This document shows positions 23,901 to 34,018 of a stretch of 64,000 nucleotides of DNA, in pieces. The position numbers and the translations under genes were made by a program. Positions within the stretch are counted from its first letter, which is position 1; each line of letters starts with the position of its first letter. Origin of the DNA: Phragmites australis. Its lineage: Eukaryota > Streptophyta > Magnoliopsida > Poales > Poaceae. Where the stretch lies: assembly GCF_958298935.1 (NCBI RefSeq), contig NC_084923.1, forward strand, positions 36,982,501 to 37,046,500. The letters run 5' to 3'. Under the pieces are notes generated by a model. That model made no database searches and was not told the origin of the DNA. It saw only the letters and a program-made list of their open reading frames with translations.

Positions 23901-24183
23901 GGTCATTGACATCAGGTCGTTGAAGCCATTTGATCTGCACACGATTGGCAACTCCATCAAGAAGACCCACCGTGTGCTGATTGTGGAGGAGTGCATGCGC
24001 ACTGGTGGGATTGGCGCCAGCCTGAGATCGGCCATCATTGACAACTTCTGGGACTACCTTGATGCCCCCATCATGTGCTTGTCCTCACAGGATGTGCCGA
24101 CGCCATACGCTGCAACCCTGGAGGATGCGACCGTTGTGCAGCCTGCCCAGATCGTGGCTGCTGTCGAGCACATATGCCAATAG
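20939..24183 (+). CDS. PDH-E1 BETA: Pyruvate dehydrogenase E1 component subunit beta, plastid type
   Basis: Beta chain of the thiamine-diphosphate-dependent E1 of the plastid pyruvate dehydrogenase complex, which makes acetyl-CoA for fatty acid synthesis. Exons placed by GT-AG sites: 20939-21011, 21091-21170, 21280-21326, 23211-24183; 1173 nt, 390 aa, all joins in frame. A second donor at 21165 would shorten exon 2 by two codons. Residues 1 to about 66 are rich in A, S and R with few acidic residues, as in chloroplast transit peptides. From [13 protein letters not shown] (about residue 68) the protein is typical: [17 protein letters not shown] (about 94), [28 protein letters not shown], the transketolase C-terminal domain with DIRSLKPFD, and [18 protein letters not shown]. 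The last exon encodes nearly the whole mature protein. Intron 3 is 1884 bp. The gene looks intact and is convergent with eIF2B-delta. Confidence 0.95.
22256..22371. repeat. 15-bp inverted repeat in PDH intron 3
   Basis: TTCTAGATGGTTAAC (22256-22270) is the exact complement of 22357-22371, with an 86-nt loop. A small MITE remnant or chance hairpin. Confidence 0.5.
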
Positions 24184-24781
24184 GATGACTGTCTTCGCCT
24201 TGTCGAGTTATATCGTTGCTGCCAAAAAAAAAGCTTTCTGTTTGTTCATTTTGCCCTGTAGCTAGGCTATATTATGCTGAATGCTATGGTCTGAACATGT
24301 CATTACTGGCAGAAAATTCCAGTACATTCAAGGCAAGTCGTATGCTTTGTTTTAGCTTCCCTAGGTCAACAATGTGAAACCTTACGGGGCTAGGGTGAGC
24401 TGGCAGGAATGAACTGGTGGTGATGAATTGAGGGTAGCAATGAACTGGTGGTGATGAATTGGGTGAGGTGTTTTAGCAACGACAACTTGGTATGAGCTCA
24501 ACCCGAGCTCTTCATCAGGAGCTAAGCCATGAACACTTGTGCACAGTTTGGAGGAGTTAGATCGCAGTCATTAGAATTCAGTTCGATTTAAGTTGAATCT
24601 TTAAAAAGTTCTTCATGGAGTTAACAAGTCATACAAGTGATCGCAAAACTGGCTGAACCATTTCTAGTAAACAAAACAATTAAGACCAATTAAACAACCT
24701 CTGAGGCTGATAGTGCAAAACATCAACACGTCGCAGTTAGGCAGCAATAGTCACCAAAAATGCTATCATACGGCAGTGTGC
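24184..24781. other. Intergenic region between convergent genes
   Basis: 3' flanks of both host genes. No canonical AATAAA is obvious for either. 24408-24465 has two copies of 'aatgaactggtggtgatgaa' 33 bp apart. Confidence 0.5.
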
Positions 24782-27700
24782 CTATATCCACAGCTTCTCC
24801 TTGCGGTACTCTCTCACAATGACTGGTACACTGGTGGGCGGAAGCTGCAACAGCAAATCAACCTCATCAATTCAATTGACCGGATAACAGACATGCCATA
24901 TTAAATATTTGTAAACCCCTGAACAAAATTGGCATAAAAAAGGCATAAATGTATAACCGCAGAAGACAATAAATTAGGTCAGGGTAATAGAAGCATATAA
25001 CAGATTGTAAGGTCAAATCAGTGTGACATGAAAGATTCGATTTTTAAGGAAACAAAGTTGACTATAAAACTAAAGAAGCCCATATATGTGCTATTTAAAC
25101 AAGCAGACAACAAAATAATGTGCGTGAGGCAAAAGATTCCCAAATTGCAGGAAGAACAAGCGTATAAGGAACATGAGAAGTGTGTAAATATTTGGACTTT
25201 GCAGTTGCATTTCCTAATCTTCCCAGCAGATCAGTTCGATGCTAGAAAACACAATCAGTTAACCTTGTCCAAACCTCAAATACTAGTTGGTATGAAAGTT
25301 CAGAGGACCCTTTTTCTACTTTAGTTTCCAGCTGCTTCCATGAAATCTGTACAAGTGCCAGAATTGCATGACAGACAACACTGTCACTATGTACAAAGAC
25401 GTTGGACAGCCTAAATTAATGGTTAATCTAAATGCGACCTATCTATACAGAACTGTGTCTCCCTACCAAGAACCAATTGAAGCAGATCAAACTGTTTACA
25501 CGGTTGAATTGATTCACTTATAAAACCCATGGCTTCTGTTGTTAACACCTGGAATTCAGTAACTAGATGTCTAGATGCATATATACCAGTTGTTGGGGAA
25601 AAGGCCCAGGCCTACAAAGAGACCCACTAGAAAGACAACCCATATTAAGGTTCAATGGCTACCTTGTAATATTTGTAGCCCACCAAGAGTTGGAGAGGAA
25701 ATTTCACCTCTCCCCCACACCTATATAAAGGACCCAAGGGGTCATGGGTATGGGAGATTCCTCCCACCTCCACTCTCTCTCTTTACCTGGAATGAACCTC
25801 TTTGGTACTGTAGCTGGACATCGTTCGAACAGTTGGCACCATCCGTGGGGTTCCGGTTCCAGAGAGCAAGTGAGCCTTTGCCGGGCACCGCGCTTGTAGG
25901 CCTTCGAACAAAGAGTATTGCCCTCGCGTGGACCTTCCTCGGGCCTCGTCTCCGCGCGTAAGCCTTTGCCAGGCTTCTGGCAATCGCACATGGGCCTTCG
26001 GACACATAGCCTTCACCTGGCGCTTGGGCCTTCGCTGGGCTTTGCCTCCGCGCATAGGCCTTCGGACACACAGCCTTCGCCCAAGAGCATGGGTCTTCGA
26101 ACTGGAAGGCCTCGTCACCGCTCGTGAGCCTTCGCGGGGTGAGCGGCTCCACGCGGTGGCTTGGGCCTTTGCACAAGGGCTAACCCTTGGCGCCTGGGCT
26201 TCGGAATCAGCAGCCTAGGGCTTCGCTCAAGAGCTAACCCTTCGCGCAGGGGCCTTCGGGAGCATTAACGCGCACAGGTCTCGAACCAGCTATATATCCT
26301 TCCACGTACTGTATTTTTTGCAAAAGCAGGGGAACCACTATGTCGAAGCGGATGAGCGAGTAGAGCCACAAGCTTAACACACCACCTCCACCAAGGGTTG
26401 GAGAGGAAATTTCACCTCTCCCCCACACCTATATGGGTAGGGGAGAATCCTCCCACCTCCACACTCTCTTTGCCTGGAATGAACCTCTTTGGCACTGTAG
26501 CTGTACATCGTTCCAACACCAGTGTTACCTAGACACGGACACGGGTGTCGGAATTCGACTTGGATTCAGGTGTCCAATTCGGCAAAGAAAATTTAGACAC
26601 ACGAAATACAACTCGGAATCCGACACAGGTGTCGGAATCCAACTCAGATTCGGGGTCTCCGATTCCGCAAAAAAAATTGAACATGAGTGTCCAGGTAACA
26701 CTGATATATATGGAAAAAAATGAAAAGATGTTTTCAACATGCATATCCTAAAAATACATTGGAAGACATTATCACGAAAAGCATAAGAAAATATCTTACC
26801 ATTCCATAATCCGTTATGACCATCGACACATAATCAGAAGGGGTGGCATCGTACCTATCAGATGCACAAATTTATTTGAGTATTACCAGAAGTAAGAAAT
26901 GGTGAATATATGGAATTTAGAAACATACGCAAGATTTAGCAGTTGGAGATTTGCATTGTCTGCCCAGTTCTTTAGATGGCCCAAATCTGCCTTCCCAGGA
27001 ACTTTCAAAATGACATCTGGATCACCTGAGTAAGAAAACTCAGGTTACATAGTTCTTATGCATGATCTCAAACATATACTTGCAATGCATAAACAATAAA
27101 ATATGCATACCGAGCTCATTAGCGCATATAGAATCAAGCTGCACCCTCTCATGAAATTTGTATGCCTCGCAACATACGAGAACAGGGATTCCAAAAGCAT
27201 GTGCAACCATAGCCACAGATGCTGTCCCAACTCGAGAATAAACTGTTCCATTTGATAATATTGAGGAGGCACCCAAGAAGACTCTTGTAACTTCATGCAT
27301 GATGTATGAGATGGCATTTATATGTGTATATGTACAGTTGATGCCCTTCGCCACTAATCTGTGCAGTAATCCCTGTCCCTCAAGCTTTGGACGAGAATCT
27401 ACAATTATAACACGGAACTTCCTCCCAAGTTCATGAGCATAATCCAAAATCATTTCAACAACTGATGATGATCCATATGTCAACAAGACATCATTGTCTC
27501 TGACTTTTGAGATGGCATGACTGACAATAGCCTTATCTGCAAGAACTATCTTCTCATTTATAAAACGATCGATATCAGACTGAAGACTGGCTTTGGCTTC
27601 AGACTCCAACAATGTATGTGGTAGCTTGGCAATCCTGTTCTTCAAAAACCTAATAGTATTGCCCATGCTAATTGAAAGAGGCCTGCACTCGATAAGAAAT

Positions 27701-30700
27701 GACACATAACTACTTATTTTTGCAGTAAGATCTCTGCTGAGAGTTTTGTTTGGAGGTGTAGTGTAATCTTTTATCGCCTCTCTGAATGCAAGAAGCATTG
27801 CAATGCAACGACCATTGCCACCAGATACTTCACCGGACAGATATTGGAGCCCAACCTGAAATGTAGTGAAGCCTAGATGAGTCATTCAGACTCAACCAAA
27901 ATTGACAATAATCAATTCATCTAATTCTTATTAGCTACTTTCTTTACTTCTCAGAAAAACATCCAAGCAATCAATAATAAAAACTGAATTGGGTTTGCAA
28001 GGCTACAGCCTAGTTTGCCTGGCCTAGATGGTATCTTATGACCAGCTTAAAACCCAGTAAACAATAAACAGGCATCACTATACACCGTTAAACATTTGCA
28101 ACACAATGGCTTAGACAAAGTTGCAGTTGGTAGTGGTAACGGTGAAGTGCTTCAGTGATCTCATGAAACAAATTTGCTAGAATTTGAAAATAAGCATAAA
28201 GCAGATGGGCTGTTCGGTCGGGACATGTACTTCTACACTTGAGTGTATCTACACCAAAGTTAGGTTTGGGCAATTGTGCGCTTCAAAAATTCTAAAAAAT
28301 ATGATACATGTAGATCAGGTTAAAATATGTGCACCTGCCGGAAAAACTTGTGAAAAAATGTTCATATGTGCACCATACAAAAAACAACAGATAAAACCTA
28401 TCTATTATGCAAAGAAGGCCTATCTTGTCTTTTTTGTACAGTGCCACATATGACCATATTTATGCATAGTTATTGTCAGGTGCACATATATTTTGAGTTT
28501 AACATGATGTACAATTATGAACTTTTTGAGAGAAAAAAATGGAGTGTATAAGTACACAAACCCAACTTAGGTGTAGATACACCAAAATGTAGAAAATTTG
28601 CATTTCAGCTCGGTCAACAAAACACAAATTGAGTGTTGCCTAGTTTCGGTCAGTGGCCAAATAGCTCCAAATTCCTAGGGACATGAAAAGCATGGTAATT
28701 CATCCTTTGAAGTAATAAGATAGCAGAAGATTATTTCATGCATGATCTACAATTCATATCCTCACGTATGTAGAGTTCCAAAATTAGTGTTCGCATATTT
28801 CAAAACTAACATGTAATGCAACAAAAAGAATGAAACTGGTGAAGAGGGGGATCAACAATAACCAAATGTTATTTTACATATACAACAACAGCAGCAGACG
28901 CCTTTGTCCCAAGCAAGTTGGGGTAGGCTAGAGATGAAACCCACAAGATCCAACTAAAAAGATTATGTAAAAACAATAATGATAATAAAGGTACTAGTAA
29001 TAGTAACGAAATAAAAGTAATAACGGTATAAAGAGACTGATGCATAAGTTATGGTTCTAGTATGTGAATTGCTAACTTCTATACGCTTCTATCTATGGAT
29101 GTTTCTTTGGGGATATTCCATTTCTTCAAGTCTCTCTTTACAAACTCCTCACATGTCAGGTTTGGTCGATCCCTGTCTCTCCCTAAAATTTTGTGCCGCC
29201 TCTCCTTTGAGCTTATACCACTTCGTTCTTGCGATTTTGGCACTCTTGTCCCGTCGAACATGTATGCGAAAGCGAAAGTCCATCACCACAAGCTTATGTT
29301 GAGGTACAACACACTCTCCAAGTATCACCTTGCAATCTAAGCAAGCATATCTATCCTCTCTTCTTGCAAGGACAAAATCAATCTGGCTAGAGTGGTGGTC
29401 ATTACTGAAGGTCACCGGGATTGTCAAATGTTATTTTACATATCTCAAAAAAAATTGTGTCCATTGTGAACAAAATGTTGCATCTTCTTAGCTTCTAACA
29501 CCTTAGTCCTACTCCAAATGCATGAAGATTTTAGGTGGGCGAATAACAGATCATCAATTAATCCTACTTGAGATCAGGACTACGTGTGCGGATACATATT
29601 TGGTAGACTAAATGCATAACAATTACCTTGTACACAGAAGGATGCATTGGTTCAAGTTGAAAGAATTTTGACTCGAGATCAGGAAGCTGAGTGCCATGCA
29701 CGTACTGAGGCAAATGCCTAAACAGTTCAACTCTGTTTCGAGCTTCTGATTGGTTGACAACCGCACGCTTTTTTGCTTTCTCCACCTTATGTACATCGTC
29801 AAATTGCATCCGGGGGTGAGGAACATCCTTCTTTCTTTCTCTTTCTGGAAGACGTTCAGTAACCTTCTTCTCGGAAGCAACTGTACTTGCAGCCTGGGGC
29901 AAGTCTTTCTTCTGAGCAGTTTTTGCTGACTTTGCTTGCTTGGACATTGCAGGACCAGCCACAGAACCTGCAAGTGCAAAGTAACGCAGCAGTCATGCTT
30001 GGAACATAGAAGCTATGGCTGCAATATAAACGTGCAAGATAATCATAACAAAGTTGAACTTATACATAAGCACATCCTTCATTGCCAAACCCCAGGCCAG
30101 GAAACCCAAAAAGAAACAGTCGAAAGGGTTGAGAAGCTTTGTGTGATTCAAGCAGCACTACACAAAAGCTATTAACAAGATACTTACCTGCCTCCTTCGC
30201 AGCAGCTTTAGCAGCACGTTGAGCCTCCTGAATTGCACGCCTCTCTGCTTTCGAAGTCTTCTGCTTTTGTGGAATGGAAGCTGGAGTGCCTTCATTCTGT
30301 ATTTCAGCCAAACTATGCTTGTTTTCTCCTGAAACAAATTTTATGTGCAAATATAAATAAAAGGAACAAAGCAATTTTCTCAGCAAATTTAATAGATATT
30401 ACGCCAAAATAAACATTAGAAAAATAAACCTATCACCAAGGTCAAAATTTCACCCCCTCTATTATAAAACTGCCTGATTTTCATATCAAACAGGTGCAAA
30501 TAACACTTTATCCTAAACCACAACAGTTTTCCAATGATGTGGCATCTTACAGTTACATCCCACACTCGGCTTCAATGGCTAGGTCAGCAAATAAAAAAGC
30601 ACATCTTTCTTCTTCACTTGCTCCCTCCACTCTGTCTCTCTTCTTTGCATACCCAAGACCTGCTTGGGTCAGGCTTGCTGTCAACCACCAGCTCAACACT

Positions 30701-31981
30701 GCTACGCCTCCACGCTTGAGAGAGAGAGAGAGAAGGGGGGGGGGGGGGGAGGGAGAAGTGTGGGATGTTTTTTTAATCCATTTTGACATATCCTGGAGAT
30801 TCAGAGTGAAAGAGTGACAGGTGACAGTGCAGCCAGCAACGTCAAATTAAAAACAGCTTCAATAGGTACAGTGGTACTGATATTTGGATGGTGTAAAATA
30901 AACAGTGTGGAGTTAAGGATGGATGGACTTGTTCCTATCAACGTATTATATCCAGCTATTTTTCCCTGTTGCCAAGAAAGTTTATTCTTAGCAAACAAAG
31001 TGGTTTTCTAATTTCCTTCCAACAGCAGAGGCTACGTAACAACAGAAAGATGAAGAGAAGAAGAAAGTGGTCTTCTAAGTTCCTCCTGATTCAGAGGATA
31101 TGCAAGACTAGAAAGATGAGAAGAACAAAAAATGGTCATGCATCTTCCTGTTGATATTCCTCCTTGAAATATTTTTTCAAAAGTATGTCAAGTATTGACG
31201 TCTGTAATAAGACTATATCTGAAAGCTAAACAGAGTATTTATGTGAACATTAATGGCAGTTCATCAAACATTGTACACATTGTAGAGTTGAAAACAATAA
31301 ACGGAGAGCACGCAATTTCACTGAACTTTTTTAAGTTACGTTACGTGCTTGATTAGCTTCAAGCACTGGTGACTTGGTCATGCAAGTTCCTGTTGATAAG
31401 GTAAATGACAAGCTCCTCTAATTTTTCAGAAAAAAAGAAGAAATCATGATATCAGAAACTGTTCCTCCTTTTTGCCAAGTTATCCAATTTTTCCCCAAAG
31501 TACGTTTGATACCAGGACCGCTGTCTCACTCCATGGTAATGGCAATCGCATCAGTTCATAACCGGATAAACGAAGGCAGAAAATTACCTAGCTCCGCGGC
31601 AGAAGGCGCGCGGGACCACGCGTCGTCGTCACCAATCCCAGACGCGGCGTCGAAGCGGGTGGACGAAGTCACCGGCGCCGAGGTGGCGAGGACGAAGTCG
31701 GCCGCCGCAGGGGAGGGTGAGCCCGGGGCGAGGTGATCGGCGTGGCGCGGGGGAGGGATCATGACGGGGGAGAGCCGGCCCGGGGAGAGGTCGGACGCCG
31801 GCGGCGACACCGCGGTCGCGCCCGCCGGCGGCGGAGCCGCAGCAGAAGCAGCGGCGTAGGGGCCGGCGGCGGCGGCAGGGGGCTCGGAGGGGGCCGAGGC
31901 GTCCGGGGTGAAGAAGCCGACCTGGCGGATCTTGGGCTCCACGCCGCTCGACGAGGAGCGCGACGGCCGGCGTAGATCCAT
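24782..31981 (-). CDS. EIF2B4: Translation initiation factor eIF2B subunit delta
   Basis: Regulatory-subcomplex subunit of eIF2B, the guanine-nucleotide exchange factor that reloads eIF2 with GTP in the cytosol. Minus-strand exons by GT-AG sites: 31981-31588, 30328-30188, 29967-29627, 27855-27111, 27025-26929, 26854-26800, 24844-24782; 1836 nt, 611 aa, every join in frame. Residues 1-131 are a disordered P/A/S-rich region starting MDLRRPSRS and 132-290 are lysine/alanine-rich, as usual for delta. The IF-2B domain starts around 293 (VGLQYLSGEVSGGNGRC), with DVLLTYGSSSVVEMIL, RVIIVDSRPKLEG, GASSILSNGTVYSRVGTA, IPVLVCCEAYKFHERVQLDS and the end TPSDYVSMVITDYGM / LPPTSVPVIVREYR. An in-frame upstream ATG at 32026 would add 15 residues; I prefer 31981 for its match to the usual start. 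Introns 3 and 6 (1771 and 1955 bp) contain transposon insertions. Coding sequence appears intact. Confidence 0.93.
25587..26703. mobile_element. hAT-like MITE in eIF2B-delta intron 6, split by an LTR element
   Basis: Terminal inverted repeats CAGTGTTACC / GGTAACACTG. The first four bases are at 25587-25590, the rest at 26524-26703, because the short LTR element (25591-26518) plus its duplicated CCAGT sits between. Once this is removed the MITE is about 184 bp. Flanks ATATATAC (25579-25586) and ATATATAT (26704-26711) match 7 of 8, the duplication length of hAT elements. The interior repeats 'gacac(g/a)ggtgtcggaat'. Confidence 0.6.
25591..26518 (+). mobile_element. Short non-autonomous LTR element (TRIM-like)
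   Basis: 928 bp flanked by a perfect CCAGT duplication (25586-25590 and 26519-26523). The 5' LTR runs 25591-25831 (TGTTGG...GAACA) with a TATATAAAG box near 25731. The 3' LTR matches its last ~130 bp (from 'ttggagaggaaatttcacct', 26398-26518); its left part has diverged or been replaced. 'ttggcaccatccgtggggtt' directly after the 5' LTR is a primer-binding-site-like sequence. The 560-bp interior has degenerate 'gggccttcgg' repeats and no coding domain. Confidence 0.65.
28882..29424 (-). mobile_element. LINE fragment in eIF2B-delta intron 3
   Basis: Flanked by a perfect 19-bp duplication CAAATGTTATTTTACATAT (28863-28881 and 29425-29443). The minus strand carries a broken LINE endonuclease-region frame (29424-29150) with SNDHHSSQIDFVLARREDR and CLDCKVILGE, and the 3' tail ends in a (TTG)n-type repeat at 28882-28900 with the 'aacttgcttgggac' word seen at plant LINE ends. 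It is a truncated and internally deleted dead copy, in the same strand as its host gene. Confidence 0.8.
30715..30757. repeat. (GA)n followed by a 15-G run
   Basis: Microsatellite in eIF2B-delta intron 1. The length of the G run may be uncertain in an assembly. Confidence 0.9.
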
Positions 31982-32642
31982 CGCCGCGGCGCGAGGGTTT
32001 GGTTGGGGTTTGGGCACGCGAGACAAAAGTGAGAGGCGGAGGCGGACGAGCGAGCTAGCGATCGGGTGGCAATCGGCCGGGCACCAGGTTAAAAAAAAAA
32101 ATCACATAACCGATCTTCTGATCCGATTCGGTTTCAGAAACCGAATAATAATCAAATTTAAATTTAAAAAATTTTAAAAAAATATTAAAAAAACTAGACA
32201 CAATTCTAAGATCTTCTGATAAAAAAATTCAAAAAATAATATCATTAGCATTATATTCTATAGGGAGGAAGTTTGAAAAAATAAAAAAATTAAAACTTGC
32301 GGCTCAATTATTAACTCATGTTAAGGAAAAATTTAACATGCAAACACATATTTTTCTTGTGTAAAACGTATCTTAAAATGATCTTTAAAATTAATTTCAC
32401 TTTATTTAGAGTTTTATTAATTTCTCTATGATTTTTACAAAGTTCACAAACATAAAGTGAATATGTTAAGAAACAGTATTGTAATTAACTTTTTCATGTC
32501 TACTATTATTTTTTCTACGTAAATCATAGTATAAATAAACTAATAAAAGTGGTTTCACTAATTTTTGAGGTATGATGGGTCAGTTATGAATTAATCTAGT
32601 CGCAACATATTTACACAATCATGTATGTTACAATAGCTAATT
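31982..32642. promoter_or_regulatory. Upstream region of eIF2B-delta, invaded by repeats
   Basis: Only about 100 bp of GC-rich leader DNA (to about 32085) precedes AT-rich repeat DNA. 32170-32325 matches 15385-15535. 32326-32637 is AT-rich with nothing recognised. The large gypsy element starts 661 bp from the ATG. No clear TATA box in the right place on the minus strand. Confidence 0.45.
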
Positions 32643-32733
32643 TGTCGGTGTATTTAGAACCAGGGGTCCCTAAGTCCCGAGGCCAAACCGGCCGCCCACC
32701 ACATATCACCACCCTGCAAGGTAAAAGCAGAGA

Positions 32734-33098
32734 CTCGGGAGAGGGTGCTCGGGGCTGCACGTGGCAGCCCGCGAGGACTCGGTGCCCCGAAGGTCTCACT
32801 CAAGTACTCGGGAGAGGGTGCTCGGGGCTGCGCGTGGCAGCCCCCGAGGACTCGGTGCCCCGAAGGTCCCTCTAAAGTGCTCGGGAGAGGGTGCTCGGGG
32901 CTGCACGTGGCAGCCCGCGAGGACTCGGTGCCCCGAAGGTCTCACTGAAGTCCTCGGGAGAGAGTGCTCGGGGCTGCACGTGGCAGCCCCCGAGGACCCG
33001 GTGCCCCGAAGGTCCCCCCAAGATGCTCGGGAGATAGTGCTCGGGGCTGCACGTGGCAGCCCCCGGGGACTCGGTCCCCAGAAGGTTCGCGCAAGATC
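32734..33098 (+). repeat. Five 73-bp tandem repeats in the LTR U3
   Basis: Units start at 32734, 32807, 32880, 32953 and 33026, each opening CTCGGGAGA and holding 'gtgctcggggctgc' and 'cccgaagg'. They lie upstream of the TATA box, where retroelement enhancers sit. Open frames through this block are by-products of the 73-bp period. Confidence 0.95.
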
Positions 33099-33580
33099 GT
33101 TCAAAGACTCAAAGGGCCCCGTCGCCAGAGTGTCATCCAGTCAAGGGCCCGATGCCGCATTTAATAGGCGCGCGTGGCCTGGCATTCTGACATCCTGACA
33201 TTCTCGGCTGCCCACGCCCCAGTGTCAGACCCGGCCATGCCCAGGCTGGGGGGCGTGGGTTCATTAAATGCACGGGTCCCGTCCCGTTTCCACTTGCGCA
33301 CCTCGGGATAACGTTACCAGAATCGAAGCACTCGGCCTGCCACCCTGCCCTGGCAGGAGAACAAGACAGAGTGGGCGCACCGGGCACCTCTGAGGCTGTC
33401 CGGTGGGCCTTTCTTTTATGGCACCCCGATGCTTCCACAGCGGCTAGTGGTCGAATGCGCGCCGCCTTCCTCCACCGCCCCTGTCACTTCGCCAAAATGA
33501 GATGATTAGGCCTTTCTCCGTGGCACCTGGGCATTGGCATCCCCTCTTTCCCATTCAGGATATGTCGAGGTCGGCGCATC

Positions 33581-33588
33581 TATAAAAG
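33581..33588 (+). promoter_or_regulatory. LTR TATA box
   Basis: TATAAAAG in 'gcatctataaaaggaaagg'. Transcription would start near 33610. The 3' LTR copy is at 46249-46256. Confidence 0.7.
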
Positions 33589-33952
33589 GAAAGGAAGGAG
33601 GACGCTAGAGAGAGACGAACGACGGATAGACGAAGACAGAAAAAGAGAACAAGGAAAGAACAGCCCCGATCGCAAGACGATCAAGAGACCAGCTAGCTAG
33701 AACATAAGAGCCTTCGACTCTTTTGTAAAAGAGTTCTCCTTCGAGAACCAGAGATAACACTCACACAGGAGTAGGGTGTTACGCCTCCGCGCGGCCCGAA
33801 CCTGTCCAAAAACCCGGTGTCCCCGCAAGCCATCGCATTTATTTCCTTTTCCGCTCATTTCCCGTGCAAACTTTTCTAGGATCATCCCCCCGGCCGAATC
33901 TCTAAAAAGGGGTCTCTCGGGATCCCTGCGACAGGAGTTCACCCTCCGACAG

Positions 33953-33972
33953 CTGGCGCGCCAGGTAGGGGG
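33953..33972 (+). other. Primer binding site
   Basis: CTGGCGCGCCAGGTAGGGG starts two bases after the 5' LTR. The core TGGCGCGCCA is complementary to a tRNA 3' end (CCA). I did not assign the tRNA. Confidence 0.75.
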
Positions 33973-34018
33973 GAATATCCCTAGATTGTTTGTTTCCCTT
34001 TTTTCTCCACAGGAAAAG

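Larger units (their letters stand above)
32643..33951 (+). repeat. 5' LTR
   Basis: 1309 bp, TGTCGG...CCGACA. Contains five 73-bp tandem units, then a TATA box and leader. Identical copy at 45311-46619 (offset 12,668). Confidence 0.95.

Noticed and set aside
26525..26751. Overlapping 70-codon frames after the short LTR element
   Set aside because: They come from the internal repeats of the MITE.
32734..33098. CRISPR-like array
   Set aside because: The 73-bp units are directly adjacent without unique spacers, in a plant LTR.
32761..33198. Repeat protein of 145 codons in each LTR
   Set aside because: Produced by the 73-bp tandem repeat; no start context and no relation to known proteins.
33965..34012. 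GT-AG pair across the primer binding site, like a small intron before the gag ATG
   Set aside because: Only 48 nt, shorter than plant introns, and the donor lies in the primer binding site, whose sequence is fixed for another reason.
33776..34018. Upstream extension of the gag frame into the LTR
   Set aside because: Open by chance. It would start inside the LTR and run through the primer binding site; the first ATG after the LTR (34019) fits.
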